The notes beneath the pieces are model-generated. The model was given only the letters and a program-made list of their open reading frames with translations. It was not told the DNA's origin and made no database searches. Of a stretch of 64,000 nt of DNA, positions 52,185-61,400 are shown one piece after another. This DNA comes from Brevinematales bacterium (lineage in GTDB: Bacteria > Spirochaetota > Brevinematia > Brevinematales > Thermospiraceae). Position 1 is the stretch's first letter. The number at the start of each line of letters is the position of its first letter. The DNA is taken from assembly GCA_026417555.1 (NCBI GenBank), contig JAOADA010000002.1:172244-236243 (forward strand). The letters run 5' to 3'. The position numbers and the translations under genes are program-made.

Positions 52185-53702
52185 ATGAAATCCCTTCTCA
52201 GAAACCTTGTTTTTGGTGCCGTAGGAACCGTGGCTCTTGGTGCTACCCTTGTCTTGGCAGTCCCACAGATTCTCAAAATTATTCCCAACATGATCAACAG
52301 AGCAGTGGAAGAAAAGATCGAACCAGCCAATGACGAAAAACCCTGGAGTCTTTCTCTTGCCACGTTCCGTAATGAAGAAGATGCCCAGATCTCTGTGGAA
52401 AGACTCCGGCAACTCAAACTTCCTGCTTACTATGTGCCACGACTTACCGCCAACAACAACGTCTGGTTTGACGTTCACGTGGGAAGCTACACAAACATTG
52501 AGGACGCCAACGCGCTCAAGTCCAATCTCAACGTTGTCTATCCTAAATTGCCTGTAACGGTAGATCATTACAGTAATTACGTAAGTAACTACATGGACTA
52601 CCAGAACGAAAAAGCCACCAACGAAAATGCCTTGAAGCGTTTCGAGGTGGCTAAAAAACCCTCTTCAGCCGTCTCTACCAACATGCTGCTCACCCTCTAT
52701 CAATTTCCTGTGGACAAACGTTACTCTATTGTTGAACTCATAATGGGAGAATCCTCAAAGTACAACAAACTTTACCCCTACGCTGGTTTCCTTATAAAGA
52801 GTAAATATTTCCCCTCTTCGGATATCTTTTGGTATCTCCTCGGTAACTCGTATGCCTACTCTTATTTCATTTGTGAAGATAAACTCTTCAAAGAACGTAT
52901 TGGGGTGCTTGTCTTTGAGCCAAAAGAAACCAATCTCTATACCAGTTTGCAAGAAAAATATGAGTCGCAACTTGGCGAAAAACTCACCAATGTTGCCTAC
53001 AAAATCCACAAGGATATTGTCCAAGGCGCAATTTACCAAAGTTTCACCAAGGAGAGTAACGCCATTTACACGTTTGTGGGAGAAAATACCTCTTCTCACC
53101 ATATCATCACCCTCAAGACCTATGACCTGAACCTCTCCAACTTCCTGGTACTTTTTAGCGATCAATACAAAAACAAAGAACTCCTCGTCTATCCTGAGAT
53201 GATGCGAGGACTTGCTATACTTCCCGAGAATACGGGGTTTACCCTTCAAATGTTTGATTTCTATGTTTTGCCCTGGGGGTATGCAAAGGAAAAAAATAAT
53301 GCCTGGTGGGCAAGAAGTATGGTCGGTCATTGGACCTATGAGGTTATTTATGGAAATACAAGTGGGGACTTTATAAAGATAAGTCTTTTTGATCTTCTCT
53401 ACCGCAAGAAAGCTGAACAGATCCATAAAAACTTCCGCAAAGAGAAAGAGGAGGTCTCCGCCATTATGAAAGTCTTCTACGGGATAGAAAACTTCCCTGT
53501 GAACTTTGGAAACATCAAGGGATGGTACATGGATAAAACTGATAACAATAATGAAATCAGTTTTGGGTTTGGCTCCTTTGTTGTAGCCGTAAATAGTTTT
53601 TCTCCCTACAAACTCCCCTTCTCTGATCTTCGCTCCATTGCCGAAAAACTGATCTACAAAAACGAAACCCAAACCAATAGCGAAACCCCACAGGCCCAAT
53701 AA
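52185..53702 (+). CDS. Membrane-anchored protein with N-terminal SPOR-like domain
   Basis: A 505-residue protein. One N-terminal membrane helix (residues 8-30) is followed by a SPOR-like domain at about 50-128 (WSLSLATFRNEEDAQISVERL, FDVHVGSYTNIEDANALKSNL). The remaining about 370 residues are unrecognised, with many Tyr/Asn and alternating beta-like segments, and end in a Thr/Gln-rich tail. A strong AGGAGG ribosome site is present. In the 248-base gap upstream the clearest -10 candidate is TATACT near 52103, with no good -35 box. A perfect terminator follows. Confidence 0.78.
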   Translation: MKSLLRNLVFGAVGTVALGATLVLAVPQILKIIPNMINRAVEEKIEPANDEKPWSLSLATFRNEEDAQISVERLRQLKLPAYYVPRLTANNNVWFDVHVGSYTNIEDANALKSNLNVVYPKLPVTVDHYSNYVSNYMDYQNEKATNENALKRFEVAKKPSSAVSTNMLLTLYQFPVDKRYSIVELIMGESSKYNKLYPYAGFLIKSKYFPSSDIFWYLLGNSYAYSYFICEDKLFKERIGVLVFEPKETNLYTSLQEKYESQLGEKLTNVAYKIHKDIVQGAIYQSFTKESNAIYTFVGENTSSHHIITLKTYDLNLSNFLVLFSDQYKNKELLVYPEMMRGLAILPENTGFTLQMFDFYVLPWGYAKEKNNAWWARSMVGHWTYEVIYGNTSGDFIKISLFDLLYRKKAEQIHKNFRKEKEEVSAIMKVFYGIENFPVNFGNIKGWYMDKTDNNNEISFGFGSFVVAVNSFSPYKLPFSDLRSIAEKLIYKNETQTNSETPQAQ

Positions 53703-53708
53703 ATCCAT

Positions 53709-53740
53709 GGGGGTGTCCTGAGACACCCCCTTTTTTCTTT
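53709..53740 (+). terminator. Rho-independent terminator after the SPOR-domain gene
   Basis: A 9-bp stem GGGGGTGTC / GACACCCCC with loop CTGA (53709-53730), then TTTTTTCTTT. Confidence 0.95.
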
Positions 53741-53741
53741 C

Positions 53742-53770
53742 TTGCAAAAAAAACACTTTCTCGCTATATT
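53742..53770 (+). promoter_or_regulatory. Promoter of the gspE-gspF operon
   Basis: TTGCAA (53742-53747), 17-nt spacer, TATATT (53765-53770), directly after the terminator. Confidence 0.75.
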
Positions 53771-53794
53771 CAATACACCCGAAGAGGAGGATGT

Positions 53795-55438
53795 ATGGCC
53801 AAAAATCTGGGAGATATGCTTGTCCAGGAAGGCATCCTTGACCCTGCCGTTATAAAAAAGGCCATTGAACTGCAGAAAAAAAATCACCGTAAACTTGGCC
53901 ATATCCTCATCGAGATGGGTGCCCTTCAACCAGATCAGCTCTACCATATTCTAGAAAAACAATTGGGTATGCCCTTTGTTCGGTCTATTGAGGAGCCTTA
54001 TCGGGAGGAGGCTTTTCATTTGCTGGATATTGGTTTCTGTCGAAAACACGCTATTGCCCCTGTTCTGACCTCGAAAGGGGGGATCAAGGTCTATACCTCC
54101 GAGCCCATGGCCCCGGGGCTTCTCAATCAGATTTCTTTTCGCACAGGCCAAAAGGTGGAAATAGCCTATGCTACAGATGAGGCTATCCAAATTTACCTCT
54201 CTCACTACGAGGGAAAAAGTCCAACCTCTTCCTCGGTTTCAGAAGATTTTGTCTCAGATACGGAGGAAACCCCTTCTTCTTCTCCCGCTGTTCAGCTTCT
54301 CCAACATTATCTTGAAGAGGCTATTCGAAGAAAAGCCTCGGATATTCATCTCGAACACCTTATTCATGGGGTACGGGTCCGTTTTCGTATCGACGGGGTA
54401 CTGTATGAGGTTGACCGTCCCCCTGAAGAACTCTATCCGGCCTTGATCTCTCGTTTGAAGATTTTATCTGATCTTGATATTTCAGAAAAAAGACTCCCCC
54501 AAGATGGGCGAATCACTCTCCCTTTTGAAGAACGGCAGGTAGATATTCGTGTTTCTATTATTCCCACAGTGAATGGGGAAAACGCCGTCCTTCGTATCTT
54601 AGACAAGGGCAAGGATGTTCTTTCCTTGGAGGAGATTGGTATGCCGGATTTCCTTGTACCCATGGTAAAACAAGCTGCTGAACGTCCCTATGGGATGATC
54701 CTTGTGACAGGACCCACTGGAAGTGGAAAAACCACTACTCTCTATGGTATTCTCAAACATATCTCACGTTCCAGTAGAAAGATTCTCACCATTGAAGATC
54801 CTGTTGAATACCAAATGGAAGGCATTTCTCAGGTTCAGGCCCATAGTGAGATTGGGCTTACCTTTGCGGCTGGACTTCGAGCGTTTTTGAGACATGACCC
54901 CGACGTTATCATGGTAGGGGAAATCCGTGATAAAGAAACGGCGGATATTGCCATCCGTGCGGCCCTCACAGGGCATCTTGTGCTTTCTACCATCCATACC
55001 AACGATGCAGCAAGTACCCTCACTCGATTTATTGATATGGAAATCCCCCCCTATCTTTTGACCTCAACTATTCAACTTGTTCTTGCCCAAAGACTTGTGA
55101 GGCGGCTCTGTCCCCACTGTGCTCACAAAACTACCCTCACCACTGTGGAGAAACAAAGCCACCCTTGGTTAGAAGATCTTTCCTTCCATTGGAAACCCCA
55201 AGGGTGCGCAGAATGTCATCACACAGGTTTTTTGGGTCGTATTCCTCTCTTTGAATACATTATTCTCAACGAAAAAATAAAAAAAGCCATCCTTAATGGT
55301 CTCTCCTCTTTTGAGCTCAAAGAGATATCCCGTTCTTTGGGGATGCTTACCCTCCTTGACCATGGTAAAAGCCTCGTGAAAGATGGACTCACCTCCATCG
55401 AGGAAGTGGAAAAAGTCACCATGTGGAGCGAAGCATGA
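53795..55438 (+). CDS. gspE: Type II secretion / type IV pilus assembly ATPase GspE/PilB
   Basis: A 547-residue hexameric cytoplasmic ATPase. The N-terminal GspE-II domain (GDMLVQEGILDPAVIKKA) is followed by N2 and the catalytic core: Walker A GPTGSGKTTTLYGIL, Asp box EDPVEYQMEGISQVQ, Walker B VIMVGEIRDKETA, and the His box STIHTNDAA. A zinc knuckle with two CxxC pairs (CPHC and CAEC) marks GspE/PilB rather than PilT. The partner gspF overlaps by 4 nt. No secretin, pilin or peptidase genes are nearby. Confidence 0.94.
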   Translation: MAKNLGDMLVQEGILDPAVIKKAIELQKKNHRKLGHILIEMGALQPDQLYHILEKQLGMPFVRSIEEPYREEAFHLLDIGFCRKHAIAPVLTSKGGIKVYTSEPMAPGLLNQISFRTGQKVEIAYATDEAIQIYLSHYEGKSPTSSSVSEDFVSDTEETPSSSPAVQLLQHYLEEAIRRKASDIHLEHLIHGVRVRFRIDGVLYEVDRPPEELYPALISRLKILSDLDISEKRLPQDGRITLPFEERQVDIRVSIIPTVNGENAVLRILDKGKDVLSLEEIGMPDFLVPMVKQAAERPYGMILVTGPTGSGKTTTLYGILKHISRSSRKILTIEDPVEYQMEGISQVQAHSEIGLTFAAGLRAFLRHDPDVIMVGEIRDKETADIAIRAALTGHLVLSTIHTNDAASTLTRFIDMEIPPYLLTSTIQLVLAQRLVRRLCPHCAHKTTLTTVEKQSHPWLEDLSFHWKPQGCAECHHTGFLGRIPLFEYIILNEKIKKAILNGLSSFELKEISRSLGMLTLLDHGKSLVKDGLTSIEEVEKVTMWSEA

Positions 55439-56616
55439 TCTTTCAGTATGAAGCCTATACCCCAGAGGGAAATAATCAGAGCGGAATCATTGAGGCGAGA
55501 GACAAACAAGAAGCCGCCCTCAAACTCTATCAACGGGAGTTGGTTGTTCTTCACTTGCGAGAGATGAGTACCAAGAAACAAACTATTGCCCTTAAAGACC
55601 AGATACTCTTTGCTCGCCTCTTGTCCAATGCTTTGAGTGCCCATATTCCCCTCACCAAAGCCTTGGAGATTATTTCCCAGGAGTTTCCAAAGAGGCACCC
55701 TCTCAAAGATGTGACCTTGGACCTCATCAGGCGTATCCAGGGGGGAGAATCTCTCTCTGAGGCTATGGAGTTGCATCCTGAGGCGTTTTCTCCCTTTGCT
55801 ATAAGCATGGTGAAAGCAGGGGAAGAATCGGGAGAACTTTCCAAAACTGTCGAAGCTCTCCTCCACTATCTCACCAAACGCCTCACTATTTCACAAAAAA
55901 TAAGCTCGGCACTTTTGTATCCTCTTTTTATTCTTGTGTTTGCGCTTGGGGTGCTTTTCTTTTTTGCGTTTGTCCTTATCCCCCAATTTGAACAGAACTA
56001 TGCCCAGTTTGGGGCAGAACTTCCGTTTCTCACCCGTTTTCTGATGGGTTTTACTCGTTCTCTTCGAGAGTGGTCATGGCTTTTTGGACTTCTTGTTCTT
56101 TTCTTTGGGGGGATATTCTTTTTCATCAGAGAACGGGCATGGTTTCGAAGAGGGAGAGATAGGCTTTTGTTGTCTCTTCCGATTGTGGGCGAGCTCATCA
56201 ACAAGGATATTTTGACACGATTTTCTCGTACCCTTTCTGTGCTTTTGGGAAGTGATGTGGTTTTGTCTGAAGCCTTGGAACTCTGTCGGGGGGTAGTAGC
56301 GAATGCCCTTTATGAAGATATGATTGCCCAAGCCATTCAGGACATTGCCCAGGGGAAAAAATTCACCGACAGTCTCAGACAGAATCGTTTTCTTCCTCCC
56401 ACGTTTCTCCAGATGATAAGCATGGGAGAGGAAACAAGCAAGATCGACCAATTGAGTGAGTATCTTGCTGACTTCTACGAAAGGGATGTTGATGCTGCTG
56501 TGGAGAAGATAACTACTCTCCTTACCCCTGTTCTCATCATCTTCATTGGTATCATCGTGGGTTTTGTTATAGTGGCTCTTTTCCTTCCTATTTTCCAACT
56601 TAGCCAGGTCCTTTAG
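55435..56616 (+). CDS. gspF: Type II secretion / pilus inner-membrane platform protein GspF/PilC
   Basis: A 393-residue platform protein with two T2SSF domains, about 55-180 and 260-385 (LLSNALSAHIPLTKALEII; FSRTLSVLLGSDVVLSEALEL), each ending in membrane helices (three helices in total). FQYEAYTPEGN at the start is typical. ATG 55435 overlaps the gspE stop (ATGA). Confidence 0.93.
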   Translation: MIFQYEAYTPEGNNQSGIIEARDKQEAALKLYQRELVVLHLREMSTKKQTIALKDQILFARLLSNALSAHIPLTKALEIISQEFPKRHPLKDVTLDLIRRIQGGESLSEAMELHPEAFSPFAISMVKAGEESGELSKTVEALLHYLTKRLTISQKISSALLYPLFILVFALGVLFFFAFVLIPQFEQNYAQFGAELPFLTRFLMGFTRSLREWSWLFGLLVLFFGGIFFFIRERAWFRRGRDRLLLSLPIVGELINKDILTRFSRTLSVLLGSDVVLSEALELCRGVVANALYEDMIAQAIQDIAQGKKFTDSLRQNRFLPPTFLQMISMGEETSKIDQLSEYLADFYERDVDAAVEKITTLLTPVLIIFIGIIVGFVIVALFLPIFQLSQVL

Positions 56617-56690
56617 GGAGTTTGTCATATTTTTGATTTTCTTTGGTTTTTTCTTGTGATACCATGTTTTTTTGAATGTTACTTCGGTAT

Positions 56691-56719
56691 TTGAAAAATT
56701 TGTCTTTTTGCTCTATACT
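56691..56719 (+). promoter_or_regulatory. Promoter of the NtrC-type regulator gene
   Basis: TTGAAA (56691-56696), 17-nt spacer, TATACT (56714-56719), about 30 nt before GTG 56749. Confidence 0.7.
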
Positions 56720-56748
56720 ATGTCAAAATTGCCTATCAAGGAGTTGGC

Positions 56749-58125
56749 GTGCCAGATCCGGTGATCCTTGTCATCGACGACGAGAAAAATATTCGAGAGG
56801 CCTTAAAGCAGGCTCTCAAGATGGAGGGGTACGTTGTCATTACCGCTGAAAATGGTGAGGAAGGGCTTGAGAAGCTTTACACCTTTAGTCCAGATGCGGT
56901 GATTCTCGATCTAAAGATGCCCAAGGTTTCCGGTATGGAGTTTCTTCGTAATCGGCCATCCCAAGATATCCCTGTGATTGTCCTTACAGGGCATGGAGGA
57001 TTAGAGGAGGCTGTCGAAACCATGCGTCTTGGGGCCTATGATTTCATGGTGAAGCCCCCAGATCTTGACAAACTTGCGCTGGTTCTCTCTCGTGCCCTTG
57101 AGGAGAAAAGGCGACACGAACGTCAACAAACCCTTGAATCCCTTGTTGATGAGCGTTACCGATTTGAAAATATTGTTGGAGTGTCTCCCGCTTTTCAAGC
57201 TGTTTTAAATCAGGTACGCCAGGTTGCCTCAACCGATGCCACGGTTCTTCTGACGGGAGAATCCGGAACCGGAAAGGAGATTATTGCCAATGCTATTCAT
57301 ATCAACAGTCCGAGAAGAAACGGGCCTCTTGTGAAAGTCCATTGTGCTGCCCTCCCAGAGACTCTTTTGGAAAGTGAACTCTTTGGGTATGAGAAAGGTG
57401 CCTTTACAGGGGCCACCACCAGAAAGAAGGGACGTTTTGAATTGGCTGACGGAGGGACACTCTTTTTGGATGAGATCGGTGAGATTTCTCCTCTCGTGCA
57501 GGTGAAACTTCTCAGGGTGCTTCAAGAGCAAAGTTTTGAACGTATAGGGGGAGAAGAGACTATCCGTGTCAATGTGAGGCTTGTTGCGGCTACCAACAAA
57601 GATCTCAAAGCCATGGTGGCCAGGAAAGAATTTCGAGAGGATCTCTACTATCGGCTCAATGTTGTTCATATTGAACTTCCACCCTTGAGGGAAAGAAGGG
57701 AGGATATTCCGCTGTTGGTGAACCATTTTCTCAAGCACTATGCTGAAAGACACCACCGTACCCTCGAAGGGATTCATCCTAAGGCTATGAGGCTTTTGGA
57801 GAGTTATCCATGGCCTGGCAATATTCGAGAACTTCAGCATACTATCGAAAAACTTGTTATTTTTTCCAAGGGGCCCCTTATCGAAGAATCAGATCTTCCA
57901 GAAAACATTGTTTCCCAAAAAACCCAGCAAGAGATTATTCTTCCGATTGGTATTTCTTTAGAAGAAGCTGAAAAACGCCTCATTTTTGCTACTTTGGATG
58001 CCACGGCAGGCAACAAATCAAAAACGGCTAGAATCCTTGGCATAGGACGAAAAACGCTTCTTCGAAAACTTGAAAGCTACGGTATCGCTATAGAAGACAA
58101 CGAACAAGGAGAAGAAGGACCATGA
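56749..58125 (+). CDS. Sigma-54-dependent response regulator (NtrC family)
   Basis: A 458-residue transcription activator. Receiver domain with phospho-acceptor Asp in [13 protein letters not shown] (about residue 51); AAA+ domain with Walker A GESGTGKE, the sigma-54 contact GAFTGA and Walker [12 protein letters not shown]-terminal Fis-type helix-turn-helix ([20 protein letters not shown]). Start GTG 56749 lies 5 nt behind AAGGAG. No sensor kinase gene is adjacent, so the cognate signal is unknown. It overlaps hisIE by 4 nt. Confidence 0.93.
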   Translation: MPDPVILVIDDEKNIREALKQALKMEGYVVITAENGEEGLEKLYTFSPDAVILDLKMPKVSGMEFLRNRPSQDIPVIVLTGHGGLEEAVETMRLGAYDFMVKPPDLDKLALVLSRALEEKRRHERQQTLESLVDERYRFENIVGVSPAFQAVLNQVRQVASTDATVLLTGESGTGKEIIANAIHINSPRRNGPLVKVHCAALPETLLESELFGYEKGAFTGATTRKKGRFELADGGTLFLDEIGEISPLVQVKLLRVLQEQSFERIGGEETIRVNVRLVAATNKDLKAMVARKEFREDLYYRLNVVHIELPPLRERREDIPLLVNHFLKHYAERHHRTLEGIHPKAMRLLESYPWPGNIRELQHTIEKLVIFSKGPLIEESDLPENIVSQKTQQEIILPIGISLEEAEKRLIFATLDATAGNKSKTARILGIGRKTLLRKLESYGIAIEDNEQGEEGP

Positions 58126-58748
58126 CTCTTGATATTTCCTCTCTCATCTTTGATGAAAAGGGGCTTATCCCCGTGGTTGTTCAGGACATTGTCTCAGGCA
58201 AAGTTCTCACTCTTGCCTACATGAACAGAGAATCTCTCCAAAAGTCCTTGGAAACAGGAGAGACCTGGTTCTATAGTCGATCGCGGGGGAAACTCTGGCA
58301 CAAGGGGGAAACCTCTGGTCATACTCAGCGAATTGTAGATATTCTTGCTGACTGTGATGGGGATGCCCTTCTCATCAAAGTAGAACAGAAAGGTGTTGCC
58401 TGTCATACAGGAAAATACTCCTGCTTCTTTCAAAGCCTCAAAGAGGGAGAGATCTCAGAGGAGAACAAAGTTGCTATCCTCAGTGAAGTGTATCAGGTGA
58501 TTATGGACAGAAAGAAAACCCTTCCGGAAAACTCCTACGTTGCCAAGAAACTTCAGGAAGGTATAGACAGAATCCTGAAAAAGATTGGAGAGGAAGCTGG
58601 CGAACTCATTATTGCCGCAAAAAACAAGAATGCGGAAGAAATTGGGTGGGAGATGGCTGATCTTATTTTTCACATGTGGTTGGTTCTGGCCTATTTTGAT
58701 CTCTCTCCTGACATTATCTATGATAAACTCATGGAGCGACGTCGGTAG
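58122..58748 (+). CDS. hisI: Bifunctional phosphoribosyl-AMP cyclohydrolase / phosphoribosyl-ATP pyrophosphatase
   Basis: A 208-residue HisIE enzyme for steps 2 and 3 of histidine synthesis. The cyclohydrolase half has [21 protein letters not shown] and the zinc/magnesium [10 protein letters not shown]. The pyrophosphatase half (from about 112) has [14 protein letters not shown] and the MADLIFH metal-site segment. It stands alone among non-histidine genes, coupled to the regulator upstream (ATGA) and rsmE downstream (2-nt gap). Confidence 0.95.
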   Translation: MTLDISSLIFDEKGLIPVVVQDIVSGKVLTLAYMNRESLQKSLETGETWFYSRSRGKLWHKGETSGHTQRIVDILADCDGDALLIKVEQKGVACHTGKYSCFFQSLKEGEISEENKVAILSEVYQVIMDRKKTLPENSYVAKKLQEGIDRILKKIGEEAGELIIAAKNKNAEEIGWEMADLIFHMWLVLAYFDLSPDIIYDKLMERRR

Positions 58749-58750
58749 GT

Positions 58751-59497
58751 ATGCGCCGGTTTTTTGTTCCCCTTTCGGCTATTCACGGTGACAAGGTGTA
58801 TCTCAGGGGAAGTGATATTCATCATCTCCTTCATGTTCTTCGGAAAAAGGTAGGAGATACCTTTGAGGCTACTGATGGGCACAATCGTAAACTTCTTCTC
58901 AAGATCCAAAGCATTACCCAGGAGGGGGTGGTCTGTCTTATCCAGCAAGCTCATTACCATCACGAGCGTTCTCTTTCGTTGCGTCTCTTCCAAGTCCTTC
59001 CTCGAACTCCGGCATGGGAGGACATCCTTACCAGAGCCTGTGAGCTTGGAGTTACAGAGATTGTGCCTCTTCTCTCGGAACGCACTCTTTATCCTGCGGA
59101 GAGTGCAGGTACACGAAAGCCCCGCTGGCAGAGACTTGTCGAAGAAACGACAAAAAAGACAGGTCGTCTCTCCCTGATGACTCTTCACCCTATTCTCCTC
59201 TGGAAAGAGGTTCCTTCTCTTCTCAAGGAACACTCTCTCAAAATTATGCCTTGGGAGGGAGAAAAAACACAAAGCCTTCGATCGTTTCTCGAGCGACAAG
59301 AACATGTGGAAATGGTAGAGCTTCTCATTGGGCCAGAAGGGGGGTTTGCGTGGGGAGAGGTAGAAGAAGCGAGGACGTGGGGATTTCATACTGTGTCTCT
59401 TGGTGAGAGGATCCTCACCACTTCCACGGCTGTGATTGTTACCCTTGCCAATATCTACTACAGTCTTGACCGAGAAGAGAATTCACACCCGCAATAA
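58751..59497 (+). CDS. rsmE: 16S rRNA m3U1498 methyltransferase RsmE
   Basis: A 248-residue SPOUT-fold enzyme that methylates U1498 of 16S rRNA. The PUA-like N-terminal part (RRFFVPLSAIHGDKVYL, HHLLHVLRKKVGD) is followed by the knot segments EIVPLLSERTLY, IGPEGGFAWGEVEEA and SLGERILTTSTAVIV. It converges on queH, overlapping its 3' end by 40 nt. Confidence 0.95.
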   Translation: MRRFFVPLSAIHGDKVYLRGSDIHHLLHVLRKKVGDTFEATDGHNRKLLLKIQSITQEGVVCLIQQAHYHHERSLSLRLFQVLPRTPAWEDILTRACELGVTEIVPLLSERTLYPAESAGTRKPRWQRLVEETTKKTGRLSLMTLHPILLWKEVPSLLKEHSLKIMPWEGEKTQSLRSFLERQEHVEMVELLIGPEGGFAWGEVEEARTWGFHTVSLGERILTTSTAVIVTLANIYYSLDREENSHPQ

Positions 59498-60045
59498 TGT
59501 TGTCGGTATACTCCGTAATACTTGCAGAGTTCTTGAGAGCGTTTCATGCCATTTTGTTTTTTGAAATCGGACACTACATAAAGAAGGCCAAAACGCTTTT
59601 CAAGGACCCGCCCTATGGCATTGATGGCCTCGGTATTTTTGTGGGGACTCAGGGTAAGCGTAGTGGCTACCGCTTCTATTCCACACTGGTGGGCTTTGAT
59701 AAAGGCTCGGTACAATCGATACCCGTAACAAAAAAGACACCGTTTTCCTTTCTCTGGTTCATTTCGAAGAAGAGAGGCTACTGAAAACCAATGCTCTCTG
59801 TGCTTTTCACTCTCGTCCTCGAGCACAGGAATATCCGGATATCGTTGTGCCATCACAGACAATAAAGCCTGTTTTCTCCGTTGAAACTCTTGAGCATCGG
59901 TGATATTCGGATTATAAAACCAGACAAAAATCTCAAAGTCAGGAGGCTCTTCCAACACCCTCTCCCAGGGAACTTTTCCCAACAGCACCTCAACAGAGGG
60001 AAGAAAACAGGGGGCACAACAGGTATGGAGAAGAAGGCTTTTCAT
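59458..60045 (-). CDS. queH: Epoxyqueuosine reductase QueH
   Basis: A 195-residue cobalamin-independent enzyme for the last step of queuosine synthesis in tRNA. The N-terminal LLLHTCCAPC, central RCLFCYGYRL and C-terminal YRQHYCGCEFS supply the cysteine pairs of the DUF208/QueH family for an iron-sulfur cluster and second metal site. It is the last gene of the ptsH-ntrYX operon; its start overlaps the ntrX stop by 4 nt. Confidence 0.94.
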   Translation of the reverse strand: MKSLLLHTCCAPCFLPSVEVLLGKVPWERVLEEPPDFEIFVWFYNPNITDAQEFQRRKQALLSVMAQRYPDIPVLEDESEKHREHWFSVASLLRNEPEKGKRCLFCYGYRLYRAFIKAHQCGIEAVATTLTLSPHKNTEAINAIGRVLEKRFGLLYVVSDFKKQNGMKRSQELCKYYGVYRQHYCGCEFSSRSRL

Positions 60046-61400
60046 TCCTCTGACTCCACAATGCCAAGTTCTTTCATTTTCCGATAGAGATAGGTACGCT
60101 CAATATCTAAAGACTCGGCTGTTTTCGCAATATTCATCTGAAATTGGGCCAATCTATCAAGAATTAACTGTCTCTCAAACTCTCTTTTGGCCTCTTTAAG
60201 AGAGAGCCGTCGCATCTCTTCTTGGAGAAGCTGCTGATTGCCGGGAAAAAGGAGTTGTTGGACCTGCGAAAGGGTGATCTCCGTTCCAGGACAAAGGATC
60301 ACCGCCCGCTGGATGAAATTCTTCAGTTCTCTTACGTTTCCTTTCCACGGTTGGGTAACAAGAAAAGCTACTGCATCTTGGGTGATTGTGATACTTTTGT
60401 GAGTTCGTTCTCTCTCCTCTGCAAGAAAGTACTCTATCAGCTCTGGAATATCCTCTTTTCGTTCCCGAAGGGGGGGGAGATGAAGAGGTACCACGTTCAA
60501 ACGATAATACAGGTCTTCACGAAATTCTCCCTTCTGGATTTTTTCTCTCAGGTTTTGATTTGTGGCCGCCACAATACGGACATCTACCCTCACCAGTTCA
60601 TTGCCTCCCACACGCTCAAATTCACTTTCCTGAAGTACCCGAAGTACCTTCGCCTGAGCGGAGAGGCTGAGATCCCCAACCTCATCGAGAAAAAGGGTAC
60701 CCCGATGCGCCTGTTCGAATTTCCCTTTTTTCTGCTTGTTTGCCCCTGTAAAAGCCCCTTTTTCATAGCCAAAGAGTTCACTCTCTATAAGGGTATCCGG
60801 AATAGCGGCACAATTCACCCCCACAAAAGGAAAATACCGTCTTTTAGAGTGATAGTGGATCAATCGGGCAATAACCTCTTTTCCTGTGCCATTTTCTCCA
60901 GTAATAAGCACCCCTGCATCACTCTGGGCAATCTGTGGAAGGGAGGAGAGAATCTGGGTGATTCCCGCAGATTTCCCTACAAAGGAAGGCGCAATATTGG
61001 CTGTGGACTTGAGGCTCATATTTTCAAGAAGAAGATTTTTGTAGGTGATAGCATTTCGTGTTGTTCCAAGGATTCTTTCAATAGAAAGAGGCTTTTCTAT
61101 GAAATCGTATGCCCCCTTGCGCATTGCTTCTACGGCCATTTTGATATTTCCATGTCCAGAGATTACCACCACAGGAAGAAGAGGAAACTCCTTATGTATA
61201 TATTCAAGCACATCAAGTCCCCCTTTCTTGGGAAGCATAACATCGAGGATGACCGTGTCAAAATCATCCTTGCCTACTACATGGCATGCCTCTTCCCCAT
61301 CTCCTACCATAACGACATCGTACCCTGTATCCTTCAGAATATCCCCAATGGTTTCTCGAATATTGGGTTCGTCATCCACAACAAGGATCTTATGCTTCAT
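60042..61400 (-). CDS. ntrX: Sigma-54-dependent response regulator NtrX-like
   Basis: A 452-residue response regulator. Receiver Asp in TVILDVMLPKKGG (about residue 53); AAA+ with GENGTGKE, GAFTGA and GTLFLDEVGD; C-terminal Fis-type HTH (AKTAESLDIERTYLYRKM). The gene overlaps ntrY by 11 nt. The GAFTGA loop is intact, so sigma-54 activation is expected (some alphaproteobacterial NtrX proteins have lost it). It is an operon partner of the kinase; the NtrX name rests on the kinase type. Confidence 0.92.
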   Translation of the reverse strand: MKHKILVVDDEPNIRETIGDILKDTGYDVVMVGDGEEACHVVGKDDFDTVILDVMLPKKGGLDVLEYIHKEFPLLPVVVISGHGNIKMAVEAMRKGAYDFIEKPLSIERILGTTRNAITYKNLLLENMSLKSTANIAPSFVGKSAGITQILSSLPQIAQSDAGVLITGENGTGKEVIARLIHYHSKRRYFPFVGVNCAAIPDTLIESELFGYEKGAFTGANKQKKGKFEQAHRGTLFLDEVGDLSLSAQAKVLRVLQESEFERVGGNELVRVDVRIVAATNQNLREKIQKGEFREDLYYRLNVVPLHLPPLRERKEDIPELIEYFLAEERERTHKSITITQDAVAFLVTQPWKGNVRELKNFIQRAVILCPGTEITLSQVQQLLFPGNQQLLQEEMRRLSLKEAKREFERQLILDRLAQFQMNIAKTAESLDIERTYLYRKMKELGIVESEE

